NCBI RefSeq assembly: GCF_018141545.1
Contig: NZ_CP064356.1
Coordinates: 2,369,001-2,433,000 of the forward strand
Length of the DNA stretch: 64,000 nucleotides
DNA from: Miltoncostaea oceani
GTDB taxonomy: Bacteria > Actinomycetota > Thermoleophilia > Miltoncostaeales > Miltoncostaeaceae
Direction: 5' to 3'
Translations under genes and position numbers: made by a program
Notes under the pieces: model-generated
What the model saw: only the letters and a program-made list of their open reading frames with translations
What the model was told of the DNA's origin: nothing
Databases searched by the model: none
In this document: in pieces, positions 52,395 to 59,643 of the stretch
Position numbering within the stretch: the stretch's first letter is position 1
Layout of the letters: each line of letters begins with the position of its first letter

Positions 52395-52573
52395 CCCGAC
52401 AAGAGCGCCGGCCGCGTCAACTCAGCCACCACGCCGAGCCCGACGCCCACCGAGAGGGCCATCGGGCCCTCCTCGGCGGCGCCCACCAGCTCCCCGAGCG
52501 CCTCCTGAACGGCCGACCGCAGCACCCGCTCCACGCTCGTGACGGCCTGCTCAGCCGGTAGCTTCTCCTTCAC
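52391..52573 (-). CDS. Small 60-residue protein in island 2
   Basis: GTG at 52573 with an excellent ribosome site AAGGAGGACCACC. Predicted helical N-terminus (KEKLPAEQAVTSVERVLRSA) and a hydrophobic C-terminal half (GPMALSVGVGLGVVAELT). No known family. It is divergent from the EcsC-like gene and 132 bases away from it. The strong ribosome site makes translation likely. Confidence 0.5.
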   Translation of the reverse strand: MKEKLPAEQAVTSVERVLRSAVQEALGELVGAAEEGPMALSVGVGLGVVAELTRPALLSG

Positions 52574-52705
52574 GGTGGTCCTCCTTCGATCCTGGCGGAT
52601 CACTCCGAAGGCCCCCAAGAGGAGCGGACGGGGCGGAGACCCCGCCCTCCGAGTTCTACGGGCTACGAGCTACGGGAAAACCTCGACCGGATTGGATCAC
52701 GGCAG

Positions 52706-53398
52706 ATGAGCACCCGAGCAGAGATTGCAGCGTCCGAGACGTCTTTGCCGCTCGTGTTGCTCGACAAGGCGCTGGCGCTCCAATCGCCGGCGACCGAGCG
52801 ACACATAGCTCGCCTGCGACGAAACCGGCCGGACGCCACGCCGCGCGAGATCGTGGATCGTTTGAATGCCGAGCTACGCGCCGCGACGATCTCGGCGGGA
52901 GTCGGTGTCGGCGCGGCCGCCGCGGCGCCGGCGGTCGGCACTGGCGTGGCACTCGCCCTCTCGGGAGCTGAGATGGTCGCGTTCCTCAACGCCACGGTTC
53001 TCTACATCCTGTGTCGCGGCGAGGTGCAGGGCATCACGATCGAGGACGTCGAGCGACGCAGGACGCTGGTTATGGCCGTCATGCTCGGTGACGCTGGGGC
53101 AAAGGGGGTCGGCGCGGTCGCCGAGCGGACTGGCCAGCATTGGGCGCGCCAGCTCGTCCGTGCTATCCCGACAAGCAAGATCCTCGCCGTCAACAAGGTG
53201 CTCGGTCGCAACTTCGTCACCAAGTACGGCACCAAGCAGGGCATTCTCGTGCTTGGGAAGGTCATTCCGTTCGGTATCGGCGCCGTGATCGGCGGCACCG
53301 CTAACGCGGTCTTCAGCCAAGGAGTCATCACGGCTTCCAACCGTGCGTTCGGCACACCTTCCCACTCGTGGGACGCCCAGCCGTCAGCGGCGGAGTAG
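52706..53398 (+). CDS. EcsC-like membrane-associated protein, island 2 cargo
   Basis: 230 residues. Helical N-terminus (TPREIVDRLNAELRAATISA), two hydrophobic stretches (GVGVGAAAAAPAVGTGVALA and FLNATVLYILCRG), a charged middle (GITIEDVERRRTLVMAVML), and C-terminal GTKQGILVLGKVIPFGIGAV then GGTANAVFSQGVITASNRAF. The last part (GKVIPFGIGAVIGGTAN) resembles the EcsC-family end motif. EcsC proteins are membrane-associated and linked to ABC or lipid functions, with no known mechanism. It is the only normal-sized gene of island 2. The ribosome site is weak. The assignment rests on a motif-level match. Confidence 0.6.
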   Translation: MSTRAEIAASETSLPLVLLDKALALQSPATERHIARLRRNRPDATPREIVDRLNAELRAATISAGVGVGAAAAAPAVGTGVALALSGAEMVAFLNATVLYILCRGEVQGITIEDVERRRTLVMAVMLGDAGAKGVGAVAERTGQHWARQLVRAIPTSKILAVNKVLGRNFVTKYGTKQGILVLGKVIPFGIGAVIGGTANAVFSQGVITASNRAFGTPSHSWDAQPSAAE

Positions 53399-53490
53399 CG
53401 TCCTCACGTTGTAAAGACGCCGGTTGCCAACCCCACCGCCCTATCCCCATCGAAGGCCAAGACGTACCTGTGGGGGATGCTCAACACATC

Positions 53491-53720
53491 GTGGGGCGCG
53501 ACCACGCGCGCCTCGACGCCCTGGCGCGCGCAGCCAACGACGAGCGCAAGGCCCGCCAGCCTGAGCGCAAGCAGTTGGTTAGTGCCGCACATGAGGCGGG
53601 CGTTAACGTGCGAGAGATCGCCGAGGCGGCGGGGGGCTTTGGCACCAAGCCATCGCCGAGTTCCTGGAGCAATCATGCGCGTCGTCGTCGATGACGCTCG
53701 GGGACTGGCTGGAGCGCTGA
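53491..53720 (+). pseudogene. Frameshifted small helix-turn-helix gene
   Basis: From GTG 53491 the frame reads HARLDALARAANDERKARQP and LVSAAHEAGVNVREIAEAAG, the start of a short DNA-binding helix pair. At the six-G run 53631-53636 the coding sense moves to another frame: LWHQAIAEFLEQ then MTLGDWLER and TGA at 53718. Together they give one small helix-turn-helix protein of about 75 residues. The break may be real or a homopolymer sequencing error; in-frame translation continues but with nonsense. Confidence 0.55.
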
Positions 53721-53905
53721 TGGGACGCTGAGGCGCACGGCGAAATGGCTCACCCACCGCCGAGCGCCTTTTCGGGCTTCGAGGCATCCCACCGTTGCAG
53801 GGAGTCGAGCGGCCAGGGGCAGAGCCTCCGGCCAGGCGACCTTCTCTCGGTAGCCGTCACGCCCGATCAGACATGACCCAGGGTCCTAGACCGATCTGCG
53901 GCAAC

Positions 53906-53916
53906 TTGTGCGGCAC
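53906..53916 (+). repeat. Island 2 subterminal motif, right copy
   Basis: TTGTGCGGCAC, identical to 52262-52272, about 28 bases from the right attachment repeat. Candidate integrase arm site. Confidence 0.35.
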
Positions 53917-53944
53917 TTTGGGTGCAAAGACTCTGAGAACCCCA

Positions 53945-54018
53945 TCGGGACGCCCGGATTCGAACCGGGGACCCCCGCCACCCAAAGGCGGTGCGCTACC
54001 AGGCTGCGCCACGTCCCG
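53945..54018 (-). tRNA. tRNA-Pro (anticodon UGG)
   Basis: Minus strand: acceptor CGGGACG/CGTCCCG, D arm TGGCGCAGCCTGGTAGCGCA, anticodon loop TTTGGGT (anticodon TGG) on stem CCGCC/GGCGG, T arm with GGTTCGAATCC. CCA is not encoded. Its 3' part is duplicated at 52078-52121, showing that it is the target of island 2. Confidence 0.95.
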
Positions 54019-54038
54019 AGGGGCCCAGCGTAGCCGAC

Positions 54039-54070
54039 GCGCCTCCCCGGACCGCGGTCCGGGGAGGCGC
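54039..54070 (-). terminator. Hairpin after the GT2 synthase gene
   Basis: A 15-bp perfect stem (GCGCCTCCCCGGACC with GGTCCGGGGAGGCGC) with a 2-base loop, just downstream of the glycosyltransferase stop. Confidence 0.75.
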
Positions 54071-54075
54071 CGGGA

Positions 54076-56088
54076 TCACGCGGCGGGCGTGTCCCCGTCG
54101 CGGGCCGGCGCGTCGCCGGGCTCCACGGTCGCGGCCATCTGGGCCTCGGCGAGGACGTTCGAGAACTCGACGGCCTCGCGGTCGGGGACGAGGGCGGGGA
54201 CCGGCGGGGCGAGGGCGCCCTCCGCGCCGAACGGGTGGCGGAAGCACCACGCGACGATCGCGTCGGCGGTGGCGGCGTCCATCCCGTCGAAGTCGACGCC
54301 GAGCATCCAGCCGTCACCGGCGCGGTCGGGGGTGATCGTCGCGACGCGGCCGCTGACCTCCATCGGGCCCTCGTCGAGGAGGAGCACGAGCCGCAGGGCC
54401 TCCCCCACCGTCCGCTCCTCGCCCACCCAGAGGCGGGCGCCGTGGCGGCTGAGGTCGGCGAGGCGGCCCGCGAGGGAGGCGAGCTCGTCGCCGTCGGCCG
54501 CGTACGCCGCGTGGACGGCGACGGGGAAGCGGTGCGAGCGGCGGCGGTGGTGGACGCCGCGGGCCCACAGGACGACGTAGGTGATGAGGGCGACGTTCAC
54601 GAGGGCCCAGAGGGTGGTGAACGTCGAGGCGCCGGCGCTGAGGCGGCCGGGCAGGTCGAGGACCTGGGCGGCGGTCTGGTAGCCGATCGCCGCGACGGTG
54701 AAGACGCCGACCGCGATCGGGACGCGCAGCGCGCGCGCGACCGGCGAGCCACCCGCGCGGGCGCCCTTCGGCGTGACCTTGAAGCCGCCGCCGCGGCCAC
54801 GCGGCAGGGCCGCCATCGCGCGGAGGTAGGCCTCGATGCGCACCACGGAGTACCGCTCGCCCTCGAGCACGCGGTAGTGGCCGCGGGTGAGGGCCTTCGA
54901 GGCCGTCGGGATGAGGATGAGCTGCGGCAGGAAGACGGCGAGGTAGAGGGCGGGGTTCGCGTCGATCGGCACGGCGCCCGTCGCGAGGACGACACCGGGG
55001 ACGAGCAGGCCGATGAGGCGCTGCGGGCCCTCCAGGAAGTGGAGGCAGCTGGCGCTGTACTCGATGCGCTGACGCCATGTCAGGCCCCGCTTGAACAGGG
55101 GCGTGTCGAGCCGGAGCATCTGCAGCGACCCGCGGGCCCAGCGGCCCCGCTGGACGACGAACGCGCCGATCTCCTCGGGGGCGAGGCCGAGCGCCATGAC
55201 CTCGTGGTGGTAGACGACCCGCCAGCCGAGGGCGTTCATCTTCAGGCTGGTGTGGGCGTCCTCCACGACGGTGTCGGTGGCGACGCCGCCGACCTCCATC
55301 AGCGCCTCGCGCCGGATGAGCGACGGGCACCCGCACCAGAAGGCCGCGCCGTGGCGGTCCTTCCCGCGGCAGATGACGTCGAAGAAGATGCTCTGCTCGT
55401 TGCGCATCGGGTCGTCGTCGGCGGCGCGGGGGTGGCCGAAGCCGCGGTTGTAGAAGGCCTGGGGGGCCTGCACGACCGCGACGCGGGGGTCGGCCATGTG
55501 GCCGAGCATCCGCTCGATCAGCTCGGGGCGCGGCACGTGGTCGGCGTCGAGCGTCACGACGAACTCCGCCGACACGTGCTCGAGGGCGTGGTTGATGTTG
55601 CCGGCCTTCGCGTGCGTGCGGGGGGCGGGGCGCGACAGGTAGTGCGCGCCGAGGTCCCGGCACATCTCCTCGACCCAGGGGCGGCCGCCGTCGTCGAGCA
55701 CCCACACCTCGGGGTCGACGTCGTTGCGGATCGCGAGCGAGCCGACGACGGTCGGGCGCAGGACGTCCTCGTCCTCGTCGAAGGTGGCGATGAGGACGGC
55801 GACGGTGCGGCCCTCCAGCGGCGGCGGGGTCTCCCGATCAGACAGGCGCCAGCACGAGAACGCCAGCATCAGGAGCATCGTGAAGCCGTAGGTCTCGGTC
55901 ACCACGAGCGGGATCCCGATCCACAGGGACGACCCCCCGAGGGTCCAGCCCCAGCGCCACGTCAGGTACGCGGCGGCCGCGGCCAGCGCCAGGATGACGA
56001 CGGCCTGGGTCGGGCGGGAGGCCCGCGCAAGCCGTGGCGTCACGCCGTGGGCGGGGGTGGTCGTCTCGTCCGTGGTGACGTCGGGCAT
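54076..56088 (-). CDS. Cellulose-synthase-like GT2 glycosyltransferase with PilZ domain
   Basis: 670 residues. Two N-terminal helices, then the GT-A domain with VLIATFDEDEDVLRPTV, first Asp in VWVLDDGG, DxD in FVVTLDADHVPRP, the catalytic-base region VVEDAHTSLKMNALGW (TED-like) and QRGRWARG (QxxRW). More helices follow, then a C-terminal PilZ domain starting RRRSHRFPVAVHAAY with LADLSRHGARLWV. PilZ binds c-di-GMP and opens the active site in BcsA. It probably polymerises UDP-glucose into a beta-glucan that crosses the membrane. No BcsB gene is nearby. It is next to GH6 and GH26 hydrolases. Confidence 0.9.
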   Translation of the reverse strand: MPDVTTDETTTPAHGVTPRLARASRPTQAVVILALAAAAAYLTWRWGWTLGGSSLWIGIPLVVTETYGFTMLLMLAFSCWRLSDRETPPPLEGRTVAVLIATFDEDEDVLRPTVVGSLAIRNDVDPEVWVLDDGGRPWVEEMCRDLGAHYLSRPAPRTHAKAGNINHALEHVSAEFVVTLDADHVPRPELIERMLGHMADPRVAVVQAPQAFYNRGFGHPRAADDDPMRNEQSIFFDVICRGKDRHGAAFWCGCPSLIRREALMEVGGVATDTVVEDAHTSLKMNALGWRVVYHHEVMALGLAPEEIGAFVVQRGRWARGSLQMLRLDTPLFKRGLTWRQRIEYSASCLHFLEGPQRLIGLLVPGVVLATGAVPIDANPALYLAVFLPQLILIPTASKALTRGHYRVLEGERYSVVRIEAYLRAMAALPRGRGGGFKVTPKGARAGGSPVARALRVPIAVGVFTVAAIGYQTAAQVLDLPGRLSAGASTFTTLWALVNVALITYVVLWARGVHHRRRSHRFPVAVHAAYAADGDELASLAGRLADLSRHGARLWVGEERTVGEALRLVLLLDEGPMEVSGRVATITPDRAGDGWMLGVDFDGMDAATADAIVAWCFRHPFGAEGALAPPVPALVPDREAVEFSNVLAEAQMAATVEPGDAPARDGDTPAA

Positions 56089-56175
56089 CCGTGCCGTCCT
56101 CGTGTCGCCCCGGTTGCGCCGGGGGTCGCACGGGCTCTATCGGCGCGTGGGCCGCCGACTTGCGCGACCCGCCAC

Positions 56176-56203
56176 CCCGTCCCGGACGCGACGTCCGGAC
56201 GGG
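56176..56203 (-). terminator. Hairpin after the GH6 gene
   Basis: CCCGTCCCGGAC with GTCCGGACGGG forms an 11-bp stem with one bulged base and a 5-base loop, immediately after the GH6 stop. Confidence 0.55.
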
Positions 56204-56210
56204 ACCTCCG

Positions 56211-57344
56211 TCAGGGGGTGGCGGAGGCCCGGCGGGCCAGGTCCAGCGCGTACTCGGGCCACCAGGTGCCGGCCTCGGGACCGCCGTTGCACGTGCCGTC
56301 CGACTCGCCGGGGCGCTTCACCCACAGGTAGGCGTCGATCAACGGGTCCCCGGTCTCGGTGCTCGGGGCGGCGCCGAGCGCGCGGCCCGGCGGGTTGCAC
56401 CACTCGCCCCGCTCGTGCGGGCCGTTGCCGTTGCGGCTCGTGTCGATCACGAAGTGCGCCCCGGCGGTGCGGCGCGAGATGGCCCGGCCGTACGCCGCGA
56501 CCCGCTCCGTGGTCTCGAAGCCCGACACGTTGAGGGAGAAGCCGCGGGAGCGGGCGACGCCGGCGGCGCGCAGCCGCTTCGCCATCAGCGGCGCCGGGAC
56601 CCAGCCGGGGTTGCCGGCGTCGATGTAGACGGCGGTGCCGCCCGCGGCGGTCAGGCGGTCGACGGCCGCGGACATCATCCGCGTCCGCTCGAGGCGGGCC
56701 GAGCGGGGCAGGCACCCCATGCCGGCGAGGGCGTCGGGTTCCAGCACGACGGTGGCGGGTCCGGCGCCGATGCCCCGGGCGACCTTGTCGATCCACCGCA
56801 GGTACGCGGCGGGGTCGCTCGCCCCACCGTGGGAGTGCTGGCCGCAGTCGCGGTCGGGGATGTTGTAGGCCACCAGCACCGGCACGGTGCCGTTCGCGCG
56901 GGCGGCGCGCATGCGGCGCGCGACGACGGCGCGGACGTCGGTGTGCCAGTCGCCGAGCCAGAGACCCTGGGGCTGCTGGGCGATCCACCGGATGAGGGCG
57001 GCGTCGGCGGGGCGCGCACCCGTCCAGCTCTTCGCCTGCGTCGACGCGGAGCCGCCCGGCTCGACGTAGAGCGGCTGGTCGCGGAGCGGGTTGACCCGCC
57101 GGGCCGCGGTGACGCGGCTGCTACGGGCGGTCAGCACGGCGGCTCCCCGGGTCAGCGCACCGGTCTCCCGCGCGTTCGCCTCCACCGGCGTCGCGGCGGT
57201 GGCCGGCAGCGCGCCGGCAGCCGTCAGCGCCAGCGCACCTGCCACGAGGGCGAGGGCGAGCGTCTGGCGTGGGCGCCGGGCACGGCGCTGTCGTCGGAGG
57301 GTCACGGTGAGGGCGTGGAGGGCACGTGGCGCCACTATCGGCAT
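56211..57344 (-). CDS. Glycoside hydrolase family 6 (endo-beta-1,4-glucanase-like)
   Basis: 377 residues. A basic N-terminus and a signal segment (LALALVAGALALTAAGALPA) are followed by the GH6 fold: VPVLVAYNIPDRDCGQHSHG (catalytic acid Asp region), TVVLEPDALAGMGCL, AVYIDAGNPGW, HFVIDTSRNGNGPHER and EWCNPPGRALG, then WVKRPGESDGTC. It hydrolyses beta-1,4-glucan outside the cell with inversion. In cellulose clusters such enzymes trim the new polymer. It lies between the GT2-PilZ gene (same strand) and a divergent GH26 gene, so a shared polymer pathway is likely. Confidence 0.9.
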   Translation of the reverse strand: MPIVAPRALHALTVTLRRQRRARRPRQTLALALVAGALALTAAGALPATAATPVEANARETGALTRGAAVLTARSSRVTAARRVNPLRDQPLYVEPGGSASTQAKSWTGARPADAALIRWIAQQPQGLWLGDWHTDVRAVVARRMRAARANGTVPVLVAYNIPDRDCGQHSHGGASDPAAYLRWIDKVARGIGAGPATVVLEPDALAGMGCLPRSARLERTRMMSAAVDRLTAAGGTAVYIDAGNPGWVPAPLMAKRLRAAGVARSRGFSLNVSGFETTERVAAYGRAISRRTAGAHFVIDTSRNGNGPHERGEWCNPPGRALGAAPSTETGDPLIDAYLWVKRPGESDGTCNGGPEAGTWWPEYALDLARRASATP

Positions 57345-57461
57345 CCGTCGCGCGGACTCAAGCCTATGGAAACCTCACATCGCGTGTCGGCCCCCCGGGT
57401 GTCCCCCTCCGGCCGGACCCGCGCCTCAACTGGGCTCCCCCCGATGCCGAGGACGGTGGGG

Positions 57462-58601
57462 ATGAGCGACCCCTGGCGCAGGAGACTGATCGGCGGAGGC
57501 GTGTCGGTGGCGGTCGCCGTCGTCGTCGGCGTCGTCCTCGCGGTGCCGTGGCTCGCCCAGCGCGCCGACTCGTCGGAGGCCGCGGCGGACCCGTCCGCGG
57601 CGGTCACGCAGTCGGTGACGACGCCGGTCCCCGGCCCGGAGCGTGACGTCGCCGAGCCCCGCCGGGCGCTGCTCCCCCCCGAGGACGGCGTCTACCTCGG
57701 CGTCTCCAACTTCCGCCTCGTCACCGACAACGGCGCCGTGCGGGTGTGGTCGGAGCAGAACGGCGCCCGCCCCGCCATCGTGAACTGGTACCAGCAGTGG
57801 CTCACCGGCGAGCGGCGGTTCCGCCCCGACTGGGCGCGCCGGGTGGCGCGCACGGGGGCGATCCCCATGATCACGTGGGAGCCGTGGAGCGCCCCCGAGG
57901 GTGAGCGCCACACCCCGGTCCAGCCGGACATCTCCCTCGCCCGCATCGCCGCCGGCGACCACGACGGGATCGTCCGCGCCTGGGCCCGCGACATCGCGGC
58001 GTACGGGCAGCCGGTGATGATCCGCCTGATGCACGAGATGAACGGCAACTGGTACCCGTGGGGCGTCCACGTGAACGGCAACGCGCCGGCCGACTACGTG
58101 GCGGCGTGGCGGCACGTCCACCGGATCTTCGACGCCGCGGGCGTCGACAACGTCAGCTGGATCTGGTCGATCAACAACCTCGAGCGCATCGACGGCGAGG
58201 ACCACGAGATCAGCGCCTACTACCCGGGCCGGAAGTGGGTCGACTGGGTGTCGACGAGCGGGTTCAACTGGGGTGAGGCGTACTCGTGGAGCTCGTGGCG
58301 CACCGCCGACCCCCTCTACGGCGACACGTACCGCGAGCTGTCCCGCTTCGACAAGCCGATCATGATCTCCGAGATCGGCACGACCGACATCGGCGGCGAC
58401 GCCCGCCTGTGGATCCGGCAGACGTTCCAGCGCCTCCGGACCGGCTACCCGAAGCTGCGCGCGGTGCTCTGGTACGACGACATCGACGCCGCCGGCCTCG
58501 ACTTCCGCCTCCACGGGCAGACGGCGGGCGCCCTCGCCCAGCCGGGCGCCCTCGGGAGGGACTGGCTGCGCACCCCGGTGCTGCGGAGGCTCGCGCCCTA
58601 G
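57462..58601 (+). CDS. Glycoside hydrolase family 26-like protein
   Basis: 379 residues from the ATG at 57462 (ATG 57444 is also in frame). A membrane anchor or signal (VSVAVAVVVGVVLAVPWLAQ) and a Pro/Thr linker precede the barrel: GVYLGVSNFRLVTDNGAV, IPMITWEPWSAPEGERH, catalytic acid Glu in IRLMHEMNGNWYPWGVH, WSINNLERIDGEDHEIS and nucleophile Glu in IMISEIGTTDIGGDARL. GH26 members are beta-mannanases or related glucanases. The genomic pairing with GT2 and GH6 suggests an exopolysaccharide-processing role. Its stop TAG originally overlapped that of the terC gene. Confidence 0.85.
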   Translation: MSDPWRRRLIGGGVSVAVAVVVGVVLAVPWLAQRADSSEAAADPSAAVTQSVTTPVPGPERDVAEPRRALLPPEDGVYLGVSNFRLVTDNGAVRVWSEQNGARPAIVNWYQQWLTGERRFRPDWARRVARTGAIPMITWEPWSAPEGERHTPVQPDISLARIAAGDHDGIVRAWARDIAAYGQPVMIRLMHEMNGNWYPWGVHVNGNAPADYVAAWRHVHRIFDAAGVDNVSWIWSINNLERIDGEDHEISAYYPGRKWVDWVSTSGFNWGEAYSWSSWRTADPLYGDTYRELSRFDKPIMISEIGTTDIGGDARLWIRQTFQRLRTGYPKLRAVLWYDDIDAAGLDFRLHGQTAGALAQPGALGRDWLRTPVLRRLAP

Positions 58602-59560
58602 CTGTAGTTCCCACGGACGTTGTTGAGGAGGGCGTCCATGGGGGTCAGGCCGCCGAGGGCGGTGTGGGGTCGGCGCCGATTGTAGGTGTCGACCCACGCC
58701 GCCAGGCAGGCCAGGCGTTCGGTGTTCGAGCGATACAGGCGTAGGTAGGCCCACTCCTCGATGAGGGTCCGGTTGAACCGCTCGACCTTCCCGTTGGTCT
58801 GGGGCCGGTAGGGCGCGATCACGACATGGCGCGCCGCCAGATCGGCCAGGGCACCGCGAAAGTCCGCCGAGCGGCAATAGGCCAGGGCCCGGTCGGTCAT
58901 CACGCCCTCGATCACCACGCCGTGACGGGAGAGGAAGGCGGCGGCCCGGCGCAGAAACCCGGCGCACGTCGCCGCGCGCTCGTCGGGGTGCACCTCGACA
59001 TAGGCGAGGCGGGTGCAGTCATCGACGGCGGCGTGCACGAAGTCCAGATGGCGTCCCGTGCGGGCCTGGTTGGGCCGGCCGGCCTGGCGGCCAAGCAGCC
59101 GGTGGCCGCCCCCGTCGGGGATGCGCGCCAGCCGCTTGACGTCGATGTGCACGAGCTCTCCCGGGCGCTCGCGCTGGTAGCGCACGATGCGGCGGGTGGG
59201 CCGGTCGAAGTCGGAGAGGCGGCTGTGCCCCGCCCGCCGCAGGATCGCATAGACACTCGAGCGGGCGATCCCCAACGCATAGGCGATCCGGTGCGGACCC
59301 CAGCGGCGCTCTGAGCGGAGCCCGAGGACGCGCGCGACCCGCGCCGAGTCGGCCTGGTGGGGGCAGCGGTGCGGGCGCGAGCTTCGATCCTCGAGTCCCT
59401 TGAGGCCCTCGACACGGAAACGCGCCCGCCACTTGTAGGCGGTGGCCGCCGAGACCCCCATCGACTCGGCGGCCACCCGCACCGGCCACCCCAGCACCTC
59501 GATCCGCTCGACCAACAGCATCCTGCCAAGCGGCGTCAGCTTCGCCTTACGATGAGCCAC
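58598..59560 (-). CDS. IS481-family transposase
   Basis: 320 residues from the GTG at 59560, with CGAAGGAGGCCCTC directly upstream. N-terminal helix-turn-helix domains (LGWPVRVAAESMGVSAATAY, RWGPHRIAYALGIARSSVYA) precede the rve catalytic core: VHIDVKRLARIP (first Asp), VEGVMTDRALAYCRS (second Asp), NGKVERFNRTLIEEWAY (Glu). Together this is a complete DDE. The reading frame runs through the left terminal repeat, and its stop TAG lies in the target-site duplication outside the element, so the termination codon is borrowed from the insertion site. The gene appears intact. Confidence 0.93.
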   Translation of the reverse strand: MAHRKAKLTPLGRMLLVERIEVLGWPVRVAAESMGVSAATAYKWRARFRVEGLKGLEDRSSRPHRCPHQADSARVARVLGLRSERRWGPHRIAYALGIARSSVYAILRRAGHSRLSDFDRPTRRIVRYQRERPGELVHIDVKRLARIPDGGGHRLLGRQAGRPNQARTGRHLDFVHAAVDDCTRLAYVEVHPDERAATCAGFLRRAAAFLSRHGVVIEGVMTDRALAYCRSADFRGALADLAARHVVIAPYRPQTNGKVERFNRTLIEEWAYLRLYRSNTERLACLAAWVDTYNRRRPHTALGGLTPMDALLNNVRGNYS

Positions 59561-59642
59561 GAGGGCCTCCTTCGGTTGGAACCTCGACAGCTCTAACCGT
59601 CTCGGAGGCCCTCGCCCCTCAACAACCTTCCTGGGAACTACA
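58603..59642 (-). mobile_element. IS481-type insertion sequence (1040 bp)
   Basis: Terminal inverted repeats start TGTAGTTCCCA at both ends and match at 23 of 26 positions (the shared core continues GTTGTTGAGG). Flanking target duplication is 6 bp, CCTAGC (58597-58602 and 59643-59648). Removing the element fuses the ends into CCTAGC, in which GH26 ends TAG on the plus strand and terC ends TAG on the minus strand. Confidence 0.92.
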
Positions 59643-59643
59643 C

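Larger units (their letters stand above)
52078..53987. mobile_element. tRNA-Pro-associated mini-island without recombinase (island 2)
   Basis: About 1.9 kb lies between a partial and a complete tRNA-Pro 3' segment. Contents: two tiny overlapping minus-strand ORFs, an EcsC-like 230-residue gene, and a frameshifted helix-turn-helix gene. No recombinase or transposase is visible. An 11-base motif (TTGTGCGGCAC) is present inside each end at 52262 and 53906. The layout matches island 1. Confidence 0.75.

Noticed and set aside
53368-53694. 108-residue frame in island 2
   Set aside because: Only its middle part is protein-like; it is the first segment of the frameshifted helix-turn-helix gene.
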